In this document: in pieces, positions 7,851-13,752 of the stretch
How the letters are laid out: each line of letters starts with the position of its first letter
Numbering within the stretch: the first letter of the stretch is position 1
Origin: an uncultured Bacteroidales bacterium
GTDB lineage: Bacteria; Bacteroidota; Bacteroidia; Bacteroidales; P3
Reading direction: 5' to 3'
DNA: 13,752 nucleotides
Assembly (NCBI GenBank): GCA_937901525.1
Contig: CALDHX010000001.1
Span: 1-13,752, forward strand
Position numbers and translations under genes: made by a program
The notes under the pieces: model-generated
Databases searched by the model: none
Told to the model about the DNA's origin: nothing
What the model saw: only the letters and a program-made list of their open reading frames with translations

Positions 7851-8447
7851 ATGAAAAATACAGTTTATTTCAGAGCATTTGAAGAAGATGATGCTAAGTT
7901 TATATATGAATGGACAAATAATGACGAATTAAAAACTCTTAGCATTGGGTTAAATAGAAGAATCTGTAAGGATGAAGCATTAGATTGGGTAAAAGCTAGG
8001 ATGCGACATAACCCATACCAAGTGTGGTGGGCAATATGTGCAGTTGATAGTGATAAATTGATAGGTTACATGTCGTTAACAGATATACACTATATCAATA
8101 GTTCTGCAAATTTTAGTGGCATTGTTATTGGAGATAGGAACTATAGTGATAGTTTTGCATGGATAGAATCATATTTGTTTATTTATGAGTATGCATTTGA
8201 AAGATTGAATCTGAATCGTTTGTACGGAGAAGCTATTGTTGATCACGTGGCGACGCAATCAATTAGAAAAGCAATGTTTAGTCAAGTTGAGGGAATTATG
8301 CGTCAAGCTGTATTTAAGAATGGGAAGTATTATGATGTGAGCATAGCTTCTATCCTAAAGTTTGATTATTTCCATCATAAACAAAATGGTGATTATGAAG
8401 TAATGAAAATTATTAAGAGATTACGACAAATTAGAAAAGAGAAATAA
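7851..8447 (+). CDS. GNAT-family N-acyltransferase
   Basis: The start is set at the ATG at 7851 (198 residues); an in-frame GTG at 7845 would add only two residues. The fold pattern is that of RimJ/RimL-like and PseH-like GNAT enzymes: FRAFEEDDAKFIYEW at the N-terminus, a central strand region GIVIGDRNYSDSF, helix WIESYLFIYEYAFERLNLNRLYGEAI, and a C-terminal strand segment. The usual pyrophosphate loop Q/R-x-x-G-x-G/A is degenerate here: RNYSDSF has serines where glycines are expected, which may mean the donor is bound differently. Because an acyl carrier protein gene follows after 28 bases, the donor may be an acyl-ACP instead of acyl-CoA, and the acceptor may be the 4-amino group of the dideoxy sugar or an amino acid on it. 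GNAT fold is fairly sure; donor and acceptor are inference. Confidence 0.78.
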   Translation: MKNTVYFRAFEEDDAKFIYEWTNNDELKTLSIGLNRRICKDEALDWVKARMRHNPYQVWWAICAVDSDKLIGYMSLTDIHYINSSANFSGIVIGDRNYSDSFAWIESYLFIYEYAFERLNLNRLYGEAIVDHVATQSIRKAMFSQVEGIMRQAVFKNGKYYDVSIASILKFDYFHHKQNGDYEVMKIIKRLRQIRKEK

Positions 8448-8475
8448 TATAAATCTAAAAAAAAGTATAATAATT

Positions 8476-8694
8476 ATGGCACAAAAATTTTTTGAATTAT
8501 TGAAAGAAGCTATTGAAATTGAAGATCATGATGTAAATATGGATGATCAATTTAGAGAATATCCAGAATGGAGTTCTTTGGCATATTTATCAATTATAGC
8601 TATGTTAGATGAAGAATATGATGTTCAGATTGAAGAAGCTGAATTTAAGAAACTTCGTACAGTTGCGGATCTTTATAAAGCAATACAAAAATAA
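8476..8694 (+). CDS. Dedicated acyl carrier protein
   Basis: The 72-residue acidic protein has the four-helix carrier-protein pattern. The phosphopantetheine site is S34 in EWSSLAYLSII; the residue before it is Ser (S33), where most carriers have Asp (DSL). Helix 2 follows directly and the fourth helix ends at FKKLRTVADLYKAIQK. The protein would be loaded by a host phosphopantetheinyl transferase, since none is in the window. It sits five bases before the KAS III gene and 28 bases after the GNAT gene. The arrangement implies that an acyl chain is built on this carrier and then handed to the sugar, separately from the housekeeping fatty-acid ACP. An amino-acid carrier role is also possible. 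Carrier-protein identity is supported by motif, length and context. Confidence 0.88.
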   Translation: MAQKFFELLKEAIEIEDHDVNMDDQFREYPEWSSLAYLSIIAMLDEEYDVQIEEAEFKKLRTVADLYKAIQK

Positions 8695-8699
8695 ATTAA

Positions 8700-9776
8700 A
8701 TGGCAAAGTTGGAATTTGAACATGTAGGCATTACTGCTCTCGCAGCGGCAGTGCCACAACATGTTATAAATAATTATGAATATACAGAGTTCTTCTCAAA
8801 AGAAGAAGTCAAAGATGTTATTGATAAAATTGGGGTTTTTGAACGCCGTTTTGCAGACATAAACACGTGCTCATCAGACTTGTGTTTTGCAGCTGCGGAA
8901 AGACTTATCTCTGATAATAATATAGATAAATCAGAAATTGACCTTCTTGTATTTATATCACAAACCCCAGATTATAGAATGCCGGCTACTTCTGTTATTT
9001 TGCAAGATAGACTTGGACTCTCAAATAATACAATTGCCTTTGATATAAATCTCGGTTGTTCTGCATTTATTTATGGATTGTCTGTCGTTTATAGCATGAT
9101 GCAAAATTCAAATCTTCGTAAAGCACTTATTCTTGATGGAGAAACACGTTCCAAGGTTTATTCTCCTAAAGACAGAAGAAGTGCTTTCATTTTTGGGGAT
9201 GCAGGTGTAGCCGCTATAATTGAAAAAGACGATAAATTCGGGAAAAGCTACTTCTCATTAAACTCTGATGGCTCAAGAGAGGGTTTAATAAAGATTGATG
9301 CAGGAGGATACAGAAATATGAGTTCGGCGGAAACTGTAGTAGAACATGTTGTTGATGAATTTGGCAACATTCGCAGTGCTGAGCAAGGTTATATGCACGG
9401 AGGCGATGTGTTTAATTTTGTTATTAGAGAAATACCTCGTGATATCAAGAATACATTGGAATCAACAGGCAAGATAAAAGATGATTTCGATTATTATATC
9501 TTCCACCAAGCCAATAATTTTATTAATTCTTATATAGCAAAGAAAATGAAATTAGAAGAAGATAAAATTCCTGCGACAATTTCAAAATATGGTAATACAT
9601 CTTCAGTGTCAGTTCCTTTGACAATCGTTAGCGAGCTTAAAGATAAATTAAACGGTAAAAAGGAGTTGCTCTTGAGCGCTTTTGGAGTAGGTATGACTTG
9701 GGCTACTGGTATAGTTCCATTTGTTGATTGTAAAATAAGTGATATAGTTGAAGTTAAAGATGGGAAAGCAATTTAA
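8700..9776 (+). CDS. 3-oxoacyl-ACP synthase III-like (KAS III) enzyme
   Basis: The 358-residue thiolase-fold protein carries the full KAS III triad: C120 in DINLGCSAFIYGL, H269 in IFHQAN and N299 in KYGNTSSVS. The segment FGDAGVAAI at 165-173 and the ending LLLSAFGVGMTWATGIV are also typical. KAS III enzymes condense an acyl-CoA starter with malonyl-ACP to give 3-oxoacyl-ACP and carbon dioxide. With the ACP upstream and the SDR reductase overlapping downstream, acetyl-CoA as starter would yield 3-hydroxybutyryl-ACP after reduction. Homologous ketosynthase and reductase genes occur in the viosamine island of Pseudomonas syringae, where viosamine carries a 3-hydroxybutyryl group. Housekeeping FabH is less likely because of the operon context and the divergence of the N-terminal region. 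Starter specificity cannot be read. Confidence 0.9.
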   Translation: MAKLEFEHVGITALAAAVPQHVINNYEYTEFFSKEEVKDVIDKIGVFERRFADINTCSSDLCFAAAERLISDNNIDKSEIDLLVFISQTPDYRMPATSVILQDRLGLSNNTIAFDINLGCSAFIYGLSVVYSMMQNSNLRKALILDGETRSKVYSPKDRRSAFIFGDAGVAAIIEKDDKFGKSYFSLNSDGSREGLIKIDAGGYRNMSSAETVVEHVVDEFGNIRSAEQGYMHGGDVFNFVIREIPRDIKNTLESTGKIKDDFDYYIFHQANNFINSYIAKKMKLEEDKIPATISKYGNTSSVSVPLTIVSELKDKLNGKKELLLSAFGVGMTWATGIVPFVDCKISDIVEVKDGKAI

Positions 9777-10533
9777 TCCATTTTCTCTAGAAAATAAAGT
9801 CATTGTCATATCAGGTGCAGCATCTGGAATAGGAAGACAATGTGCCATCAATTGTTCTAAAATGGGCGCAAAATTGATTTTGTTAGATCTCAACGAAATA
9901 GGTCTATCTGAGACAAAAGAACTTTTGGAGAGAAATGATGAACATTATTATGGTGTGATAAATCTCACTGATTATAAGAAAATTGAGAAAGTTATTTCTG
10001 ATGCTGTTGATAAAGTCGGTAGAATTTCAGGATTGTTGAATTGTGCTGGAATATCAACTACTTTGCCATTAAAAAATGCCAAACCAGAAGTCTTAAATAA
10101 ATTCTTTCAAATAAATGTTTATACATCATATTTCTTGACACAGTCAGTTTGTAAGATGGGGAATTTCTCTAAAGATGGTGGAAGCATTGTTTTCTTCTCT
10201 TCAGTAGCGGGGCAATATGGAGAGAACGGAAAGTCAATATATAGCATGACTAAGGGAGCTTTATTTTCATGTGCCAAATCATTAGCGTGTGAACTCTCAA
10301 GAAAGAATATTAGAGTCAATTCCATTTCTCCAGGTGTTATTGTTACTCCAATAAATGAAAATCTTCCGCATATAGTAGATCCAGAATTGAGAAAACATAC
10401 CGAAGACTTGCATCTATTAGGATTGGGAAATCCAAACGATATCGCCAATGCTTGTATATATCTATTATCAGATGCGTCAAGATGGGTAACTGGCTCTAAC
10501 TTAGTTGTTGACGGAGGATATACAACAAGATAA
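9760..10533 (+). CDS. Short-chain dehydrogenase/reductase, likely 3-oxoacyl-ACP reductase type
   Basis: I start this at the ATG at 9760 (257 residues), overlapping the KAS III gene by 17 bases; an in-frame TTG at 9748 would add four residues. It is a classical SDR: cofactor loop GAASGIG at 19-25, NCAG at 94-97, N119, S148, Y161 and K165 (YSMTK), and the PGVIVTP segment at 191-197. FabG-like enzymes reduce 3-oxoacyl-ACP to 3-hydroxyacyl-ACP, which fits the overlap with the ketosynthase. D43 at the end of the second strand (LLDLN) is the residue that usually selects NAD(H) over NADP(H), unlike most FabG proteins, so an NAD-linked oxidation or a different keto substrate cannot be excluded. The SDR family is certain; the substrate is inferred from the neighbours. 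Confidence 0.88.
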   Translation: MGKQFNPFSLENKVIVISGAASGIGRQCAINCSKMGAKLILLDLNEIGLSETKELLERNDEHYYGVINLTDYKKIEKVISDAVDKVGRISGLLNCAGISTTLPLKNAKPEVLNKFFQINVYTSYFLTQSVCKMGNFSKDGGSIVFFSSVAGQYGENGKSIYSMTKGALFSCAKSLACELSRKNIRVNSISPGVIVTPINENLPHIVDPELRKHTEDLHLLGLGNPNDIANACIYLLSDASRWVTGSNLVVDGGYTTR

Positions 10534-10583
10534 TGATAGTAAAAGATATATCAACTCCATCTTTAATTCAAAAACTTATATAA
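10533..10583 (+). pseudogene. Possible start fragment of the decayed ligase gene
   Basis: An ATG overlaps the SDR stop in the form TAATGA and opens a 16-codon frame (MIVKDISTPSLIQKLI) that ends in TAA. The tight stop-start overlap is the way genes in this operon usually begin, so this may be the original start of the gene whose 3' remnant follows, with the middle lost. The peptide is too short to assign on its own. Confidence 0.3.
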
Positions 10584-10593
10584 TCACACATAA

Positions 10594-11105
10594 GTTATAC
10601 AATTATTGTTGATTGATATTGATAACACAGAACCTTTTTTAGATTATAATGTTAAAGGAATCTTTCTTACCTATTCTTGTTTCGATCATATTTGCAGTAT
10701 AAAAAATTATTGAGAACTTTCATAATTGTGCTATATATACTCTAAAACTTGGAAATGACGCTTTTTATTTTGAGAGGTTCAATTTGTCAAAATATTATGA
10801 ATCTTCTTTGATTTTTAAAGGTAATGATGTTCAGATTCTTAATAAAAAATGACAGAATAGAATTTTTTTTAATGTTTTTTAGAAATAATTGAAACCTTAG
10901 AAAATTGTTCTTGTTGCCTAGCATATTATATAGATAATTCTGTGTTTACAGAAAATTCATATATACTGGAATTAGATGTCGTCCTAATTTATCAAGAGCA
11001 AATAAGTTTCAAACACAAGAATTATTTATTAAAATAAATAATATAATTGAAAAACGAATAGTATGTCCAAAACATGGAGAAATGCTAATGAATAAACAAA
11101 TATAA
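10594..11105 (+). pseudogene. Remnant of an AMP-forming (adenylating) ligase, frameshifted and 5'-truncated
   Basis: This stretch has no intact gene, but protein-like reading runs through three consecutive open segments in different frames: 10594-10710, 10703-10849 and 10873-11034, with a fourth at 10938-11102 ending at TAA directly before the wzx ATG. The second segment contains LIFKGNDVQI at about 10811-10837, like the F-G-R-x-D-x-Q-I core of ANL adenylating enzymes. The VKGIFLTYSCFD before it resembles their upstream G-E-I-x-x-K-G-x-x-L-x-x-G-Y-x-D region, and ETLENCSCCLAYYID after it fits the E-I-E...C...A start of the small C-terminal domain. About 170 codons remain from a family of about 500, so the larger N-terminal domain is deleted. 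Placed after ACP, KAS III and SDR, the original gene may have activated a carboxylic acid for the carrier. The family is recognised by eye only. Confidence 0.5.
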
Positions 11106-12560
11106 ATGTCAGAACCATCATTAAGAAATAAGACTATAAAAGGCACGTTTTGGAGTGCGGCTGATGCGTTTCTTGGGCAAGGTATAACCTTTGTCGTGGG
11201 GATTGTATTAGCACGATTACTTTCTCCGGAAGAGTATGGTATGATAGGGATTTGTCTTATATTTACCACCATACTTAACGGAATAGTAGATAGTGGTTTT
11301 AGTAATGCTATAATACGAAAGAAAGAAGCAACTAACGAGGATTACAGCACCATGTTTATTACCAATATGGTGGTTAGCATTGTATTGTATGCTTTACTTT
11401 ACTTTTCGGCACCGCTAATATCGAGTTTCTTTCAAATGGAACTCACCTCTATTGTAAGGGTAATTGGGTTGGTACTTATAATAAACGGACTATCGCTTAC
11501 TCAGCAAACCAATCTTACCAAAAAGATAGATTTCAAAACCAAGACAAAAGCATCTATTGTATCGGCAATTCTTAGTGGAATAATAGGTGTCGGAATGGCG
11601 TATGCAGGTTTTGGCGTATGGGCATTAGTCGCACAATTACTTTCAAAACAAGCTGTTTATACCATAGCTTTATGGATATTGAATCGTTGGATGCCAAATT
11701 TTCATTTTAGTGTTGAAAGTTTCAAATATATGTGGGGGTTTGGATGGAAACTACTTGTAAGTGGACTATTAAATAATATTTGGAATCAACTTTATCAAGT
11801 AGTTGTTGGAAAATTCTATAATGCAGCTACATTGGGACAATATACTCGAGGACGAGAATATGCGAATATCTTTTCTGCAAACATAACCTCCATTGTACAA
11901 AGAGTAACCTATCCTGTTTTGGCAGAAGTGCAAGATGAAAAGGAGCGTATGGTTGCAGCATATCGCAAAGTAATAAAAGTTACGATGTTTGTTACTTGCG
12001 TGTGTATGATAAGCCTTGGAGCAGTAGCAGAACCTTTGATATATTGCCTTATAGGAGAAAAATGGCATCAAGCAGCAACGTTTCTGCCTTTAATTTGCAT
12101 AAGTATGTCTTTATTTCCTTTGCATGCCATAAACCTAAATATGCTACAAGTGCAAGGCCGTAGCGATATATTCCTATATTTAGAAATTGTCAAGAAGATA
12201 ATTGCAATAGGACCATTGTGTATAGGTATATTTTTCGATATCTATTGGATGCTTATCGGTTCTATAGTAACAGGTCTTATTTGTTTTTTCTTAAACACAT
12301 ATTATACAGGAAAGAAACTGGGCTATAATTCTTGGAAACAACTAAAAGACATAGCACCAAGCTACGGAGTAGCATTAGTAATAGCATTAGCAGTATATTT
12401 CCTAAAATATCTACCATTGAGCCATTGGATAATATTGCCAATGCAAATAGCAGTAGGAGTATTGGCATTCTTTGTCGTCTGCGAAACAATAAAATTGAGC
12501 GAATATATTGAAATTAAAAACATAGCCCTTTCGGCTGTAAATAAAATAAGAAGAAAGTAA
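11106..12560 (+). CDS. wzx: Wzx-type polysaccharide repeat-unit flippase (MOP superfamily)
   Basis: The 484-residue protein is built of about 12-14 hydrophobic helices and belongs to the polysaccharide transporter branch of the MOP superfamily, nearest in my reading to WzxC-type exporters. The N-terminus has the typical pattern LRNKTIKGTFWSAAD, then a first membrane helix, then VLARLLSPEEYG and the loop SGFSNAIIRKKEA. It should move the undecaprenyl-linked repeat unit across the inner membrane after assembly. The ATG follows the TAA of the ligase remnant directly, which suggests that translation once passed from that gene to this one. Its own stop overlaps the next ATG by one base (TAATG). 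Compared with the T-rich genes just upstream, it uses more balanced codons, as do rmlAB. Confidence 0.9.
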   Translation: MSEPSLRNKTIKGTFWSAADAFLGQGITFVVGIVLARLLSPEEYGMIGICLIFTTILNGIVDSGFSNAIIRKKEATNEDYSTMFITNMVVSIVLYALLYFSAPLISSFFQMELTSIVRVIGLVLIINGLSLTQQTNLTKKIDFKTKTKASIVSAILSGIIGVGMAYAGFGVWALVAQLLSKQAVYTIALWILNRWMPNFHFSVESFKYMWGFGWKLLVSGLLNNIWNQLYQVVVGKFYNAATLGQYTRGREYANIFSANITSIVQRVTYPVLAEVQDEKERMVAAYRKVIKVTMFVTCVCMISLGAVAEPLIYCLIGEKWHQAATFLPLICISMSLFPLHAINLNMLQVQGRSDIFLYLEIVKKIIAIGPLCIGIFFDIYWMLIGSIVTGLICFFLNTYYTGKKLGYNSWKQLKDIAPSYGVALVIALAVYFLKYLPLSHWIILPMQIAVGVLAFFVVCETIKLSEYIEIKNIALSAVNKIRRK

Positions 12561-13579
12561 TGGAAAAAGAATATAAATACATGGTTGGAGTGAGTTGCAT
12601 GACATACAATCAATCTAAGTATATCCTTGATGCTTTGAATGGATTTGTAATGCAACAAACAAATTTTCCATACGTGGTAATGGTTGTTGATGATGCATCT
12701 ACTGATGGCGAGCAAGAGGTTATTAGAAAATTTGTGTCAGAACAATTTGACATAAATGATACTTCTGTCGCTTACGAAAAAGAAACCGATTATGCACACA
12801 TAACCTACGCTCAACACAAAACCAACAAAAACTGCTACATCGTAGTGCTTTACTTAAAAGAAAATCACTACAGCCAACGCAAACCAAAAATGCCATACCT
12901 AGCCGAATGGCGAGACTATGTAAAATATATTGCGCTATGCGAAGGAGATGATTATTGGATAGATGCTCAAAAATTACAGAAACAGGTAGATTTTTTGGAG
13001 GAAAATGGAGAGTATTCTATGTGTTTTCATAAAGCGGATATAAAAATTGAAGAAGGGATAAATTTAAAGAAAGATAGTAGAGTTGATTTATATAAGAATT
13101 TGGAAGTACGAGAATATACAGGCGCAGAGATTTTAAGGCATTGGACTATTCCTACTGCAAGTGCTGTTTATAGAAATGGAATAAATATTAAAAGAGATAG
13201 CAGATTTATTTATGGAGATAGCTCACTTTTTCTTTCATGTGCTGAATGTGGAAAAATTTATTGTGTAAGTAATGAATCTTTATCAGTATATCGTTTAGTC
13301 CCAGGTAGTGCTGTAGCGACAAAAAGACATTGGAAAAAAAACATAGATCATTACAAAGCAATTGAAGAACAGTATTCTGATATTGAAGTAAAAAAAACAG
13401 CAAGATATTTAATTTTAGTGTATTATATAAATTCTTTTGTTGGAGGTCGTTTTAAAAAACAATCTTTTGATGTTGTAAAAAATGTTGTCTGTAATGATGG
13501 AAAATATATATTCAAATTCTTTTTGTTGTTACCAATAAAATTTTTAATGGCCGTTGTGAATAAAATAATTGTTATTTAA
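12560..13579 (+). CDS. Family 2 glycosyltransferase
   Basis: The 339-residue protein has an N-terminal GT-A domain of family GT2. The nucleotide-binding segment is VVDDASTDGEQ with D44-D45, and the metal-binding DxD-like site is D130-D131 in CEGDDYWID. The acceptor side runs through YGDSSLFLSCAECG near residues 214-228, and the C-terminal part has one hydrophobic stretch near the end (FFLLLPIKFLMAVV) that may bind the membrane. It should transfer a sugar from a nucleotide donor to the growing lipid-linked repeat unit at the cytoplasmic face. Donor and linkage cannot be read. Start and Wzx stop overlap by one base, so the two are probably coupled. It is the only glycosyltransferase in the window, so others, and the polymerase Wzy, must lie outside. 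Confidence 0.9.
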   Translation: MEKEYKYMVGVSCMTYNQSKYILDALNGFVMQQTNFPYVVMVVDDASTDGEQEVIRKFVSEQFDINDTSVAYEKETDYAHITYAQHKTNKNCYIVVLYLKENHYSQRKPKMPYLAEWRDYVKYIALCEGDDYWIDAQKLQKQVDFLEENGEYSMCFHKADIKIEEGINLKKDSRVDLYKNLEVREYTGAEILRHWTIPTASAVYRNGINIKRDSRFIYGDSSLFLSCAECGKIYCVSNESLSVYRLVPGSAVATKRHWKKNIDHYKAIEEQYSDIEVKKTARYLILVYYINSFVGGRFKKQSFDVVKNVVCNDGKYIFKFFLLLPIKFLMAVVNKIIVI

Positions 13580-13631
13580 ATGGACATATTGTTCTTAAAG
13601 TTAGCAGAAATATAGATATAACTAACCCATC

Positions 13632-13752
13632 ATGCAAATCTTAGTAACAGGCGGAGCGGGATTTATAGGCTCGCATACATTGGTGGAACTTTATCAAGCA
13701 GGGCATACTGGTGTGGTAGTTGATAATTTGAGCAACTCATCGAAAGAATCGC
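13632..13752 (+). CDS. galE: UDP-glucose 4-epimerase, N-terminal 40 residues (3' end outside window)
   Basis: A frame open to the window edge begins with MQILVTGGAGFIGSHTLVEL, the NAD-binding start of an extended SDR. The following VVVDNLSNSSKES is typical of GalE, which interconverts UDP-glucose and UDP-galactose (or their N-acetyl forms). The catalytic YxxxK motif is outside the window, so a related UDP-sugar epimerase cannot be excluded. It lies 52 bases after the glycosyltransferase, the second largest gap in the window after the ligase remnant, so an own promoter is possible, but I see no convincing promoter elements in 13580-13631. The product suggests galactose or a galacto-configured sugar in the polymer. 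Confidence 0.82.
   Translation, partial: MQILVTGGAGFIGSHTLVELYQAGHTGVVVDNLSNSSKES

Noticed and set aside
10573..10596. Inverted repeat AACTTAT / ATAAGTT with a 10-base loop shortly after the SDR stop, as a terminator
   Set aside because: The stem is seven mostly A-T pairs, the loop is long and no T run follows; such repeats occur by chance in AT-rich DNA.
10861..10880. T8 and T6 runs as a further phase-variable tract or terminator
   Set aside because: They lie in the decayed ligase remnant of an AT-rich genome, where such runs are expected, and no intact frame depends on them.
12560..13000. Mosaic gene: the 5' part of the glycosyltransferase looks less AT-rich than its 3' part
   Set aside because: The GT2 catalytic half is naturally more conserved; without a codon-use calculation or relatives a recombination joint cannot be supported.
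13580..13631. Short frame MDILFLKLAEI directly after the glycosyltransferase stop, and a promoter for galE
   Set aside because: Eleven codons with no similarity I can name, and no clear Bacteroidota -33/-7 pair in this 52-base gap.
1..13752. CRISPR array, tRNA or rRNA gene, insertion sequence, attachment site, invertible promoter repeats
   Set aside because: I looked for spaced repeats, transposase motifs and longer inverted repeats and saw none.

Overview
The window reads as the middle of one long plus-strand surface-polysaccharide (O-antigen or capsule type) operon from an AT-rich bacterium, most likely a member of the Bacteroidota. The reasons are the low GC, A-rich leaders with no recognisable Shine-Dalgarno sequence before any gene, the 377-residue RmlB with a long insertion before its YxxxK motif, and the gene content. 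No lineage below that level can be read from the sequence alone. Every gene is on the plus strand, with gaps of 0-52 bases or short overlaps, apart from one 572-base decayed stretch.

Layout: 1-152 is the 3' end of a UDP-glucose 6-dehydrogenase. 176-2200 holds rmlA and rmlB, which make dTDP-4-keto-6-deoxyglucose; no rmlC or rmlD follows. 2222-3355 is a membrane O-acyltransferase whose second line of codons contains a run of nine C, a candidate phase-variation tract. 3334-4446 is a VioA-like sugar aminotransferase. 4453-7841 is ATP-grasp ligase, PLP-fold enzyme, ATP-grasp ligase. 7851-10533 is a GNAT N-acyltransferase, a dedicated acyl carrier protein, a KAS III-type ketosynthase and an SDR reductase. 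10534-11105 holds no intact gene but carries what I read as the frameshifted 3' part of an AMP-forming (adenylating) ligase. 11106-13579 is a Wzx-type flippase and a family 2 glycosyltransferase. 13632 to the end is the 5' end of galE.

How the genes may work together (inference): RmlA and RmlB supply the 4-keto sugar, the VioA-like enzyme aminates it to a dTDP-4-amino-4,6-dideoxyhexose (probably viosamine, Qui4N), and the unusually large set of acylation genes decorates that amine. The ACP, KAS III and SDR would build a short 3-hydroxyacyl group in a private pathway, the GNAT enzyme would transfer it, and the two ATP-grasp ligases with the PLP enzyme between them could add one or two amino acids or other carboxylic acids. 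The finished sugar would be transferred to the lipid-linked repeat unit by glycosyltransferases (one lies in this window), flipped by Wzx, and possibly O-acylated by the switchable membrane acyltransferase. The double ATP-grasp plus acyl-carrier module is the part most worth study.
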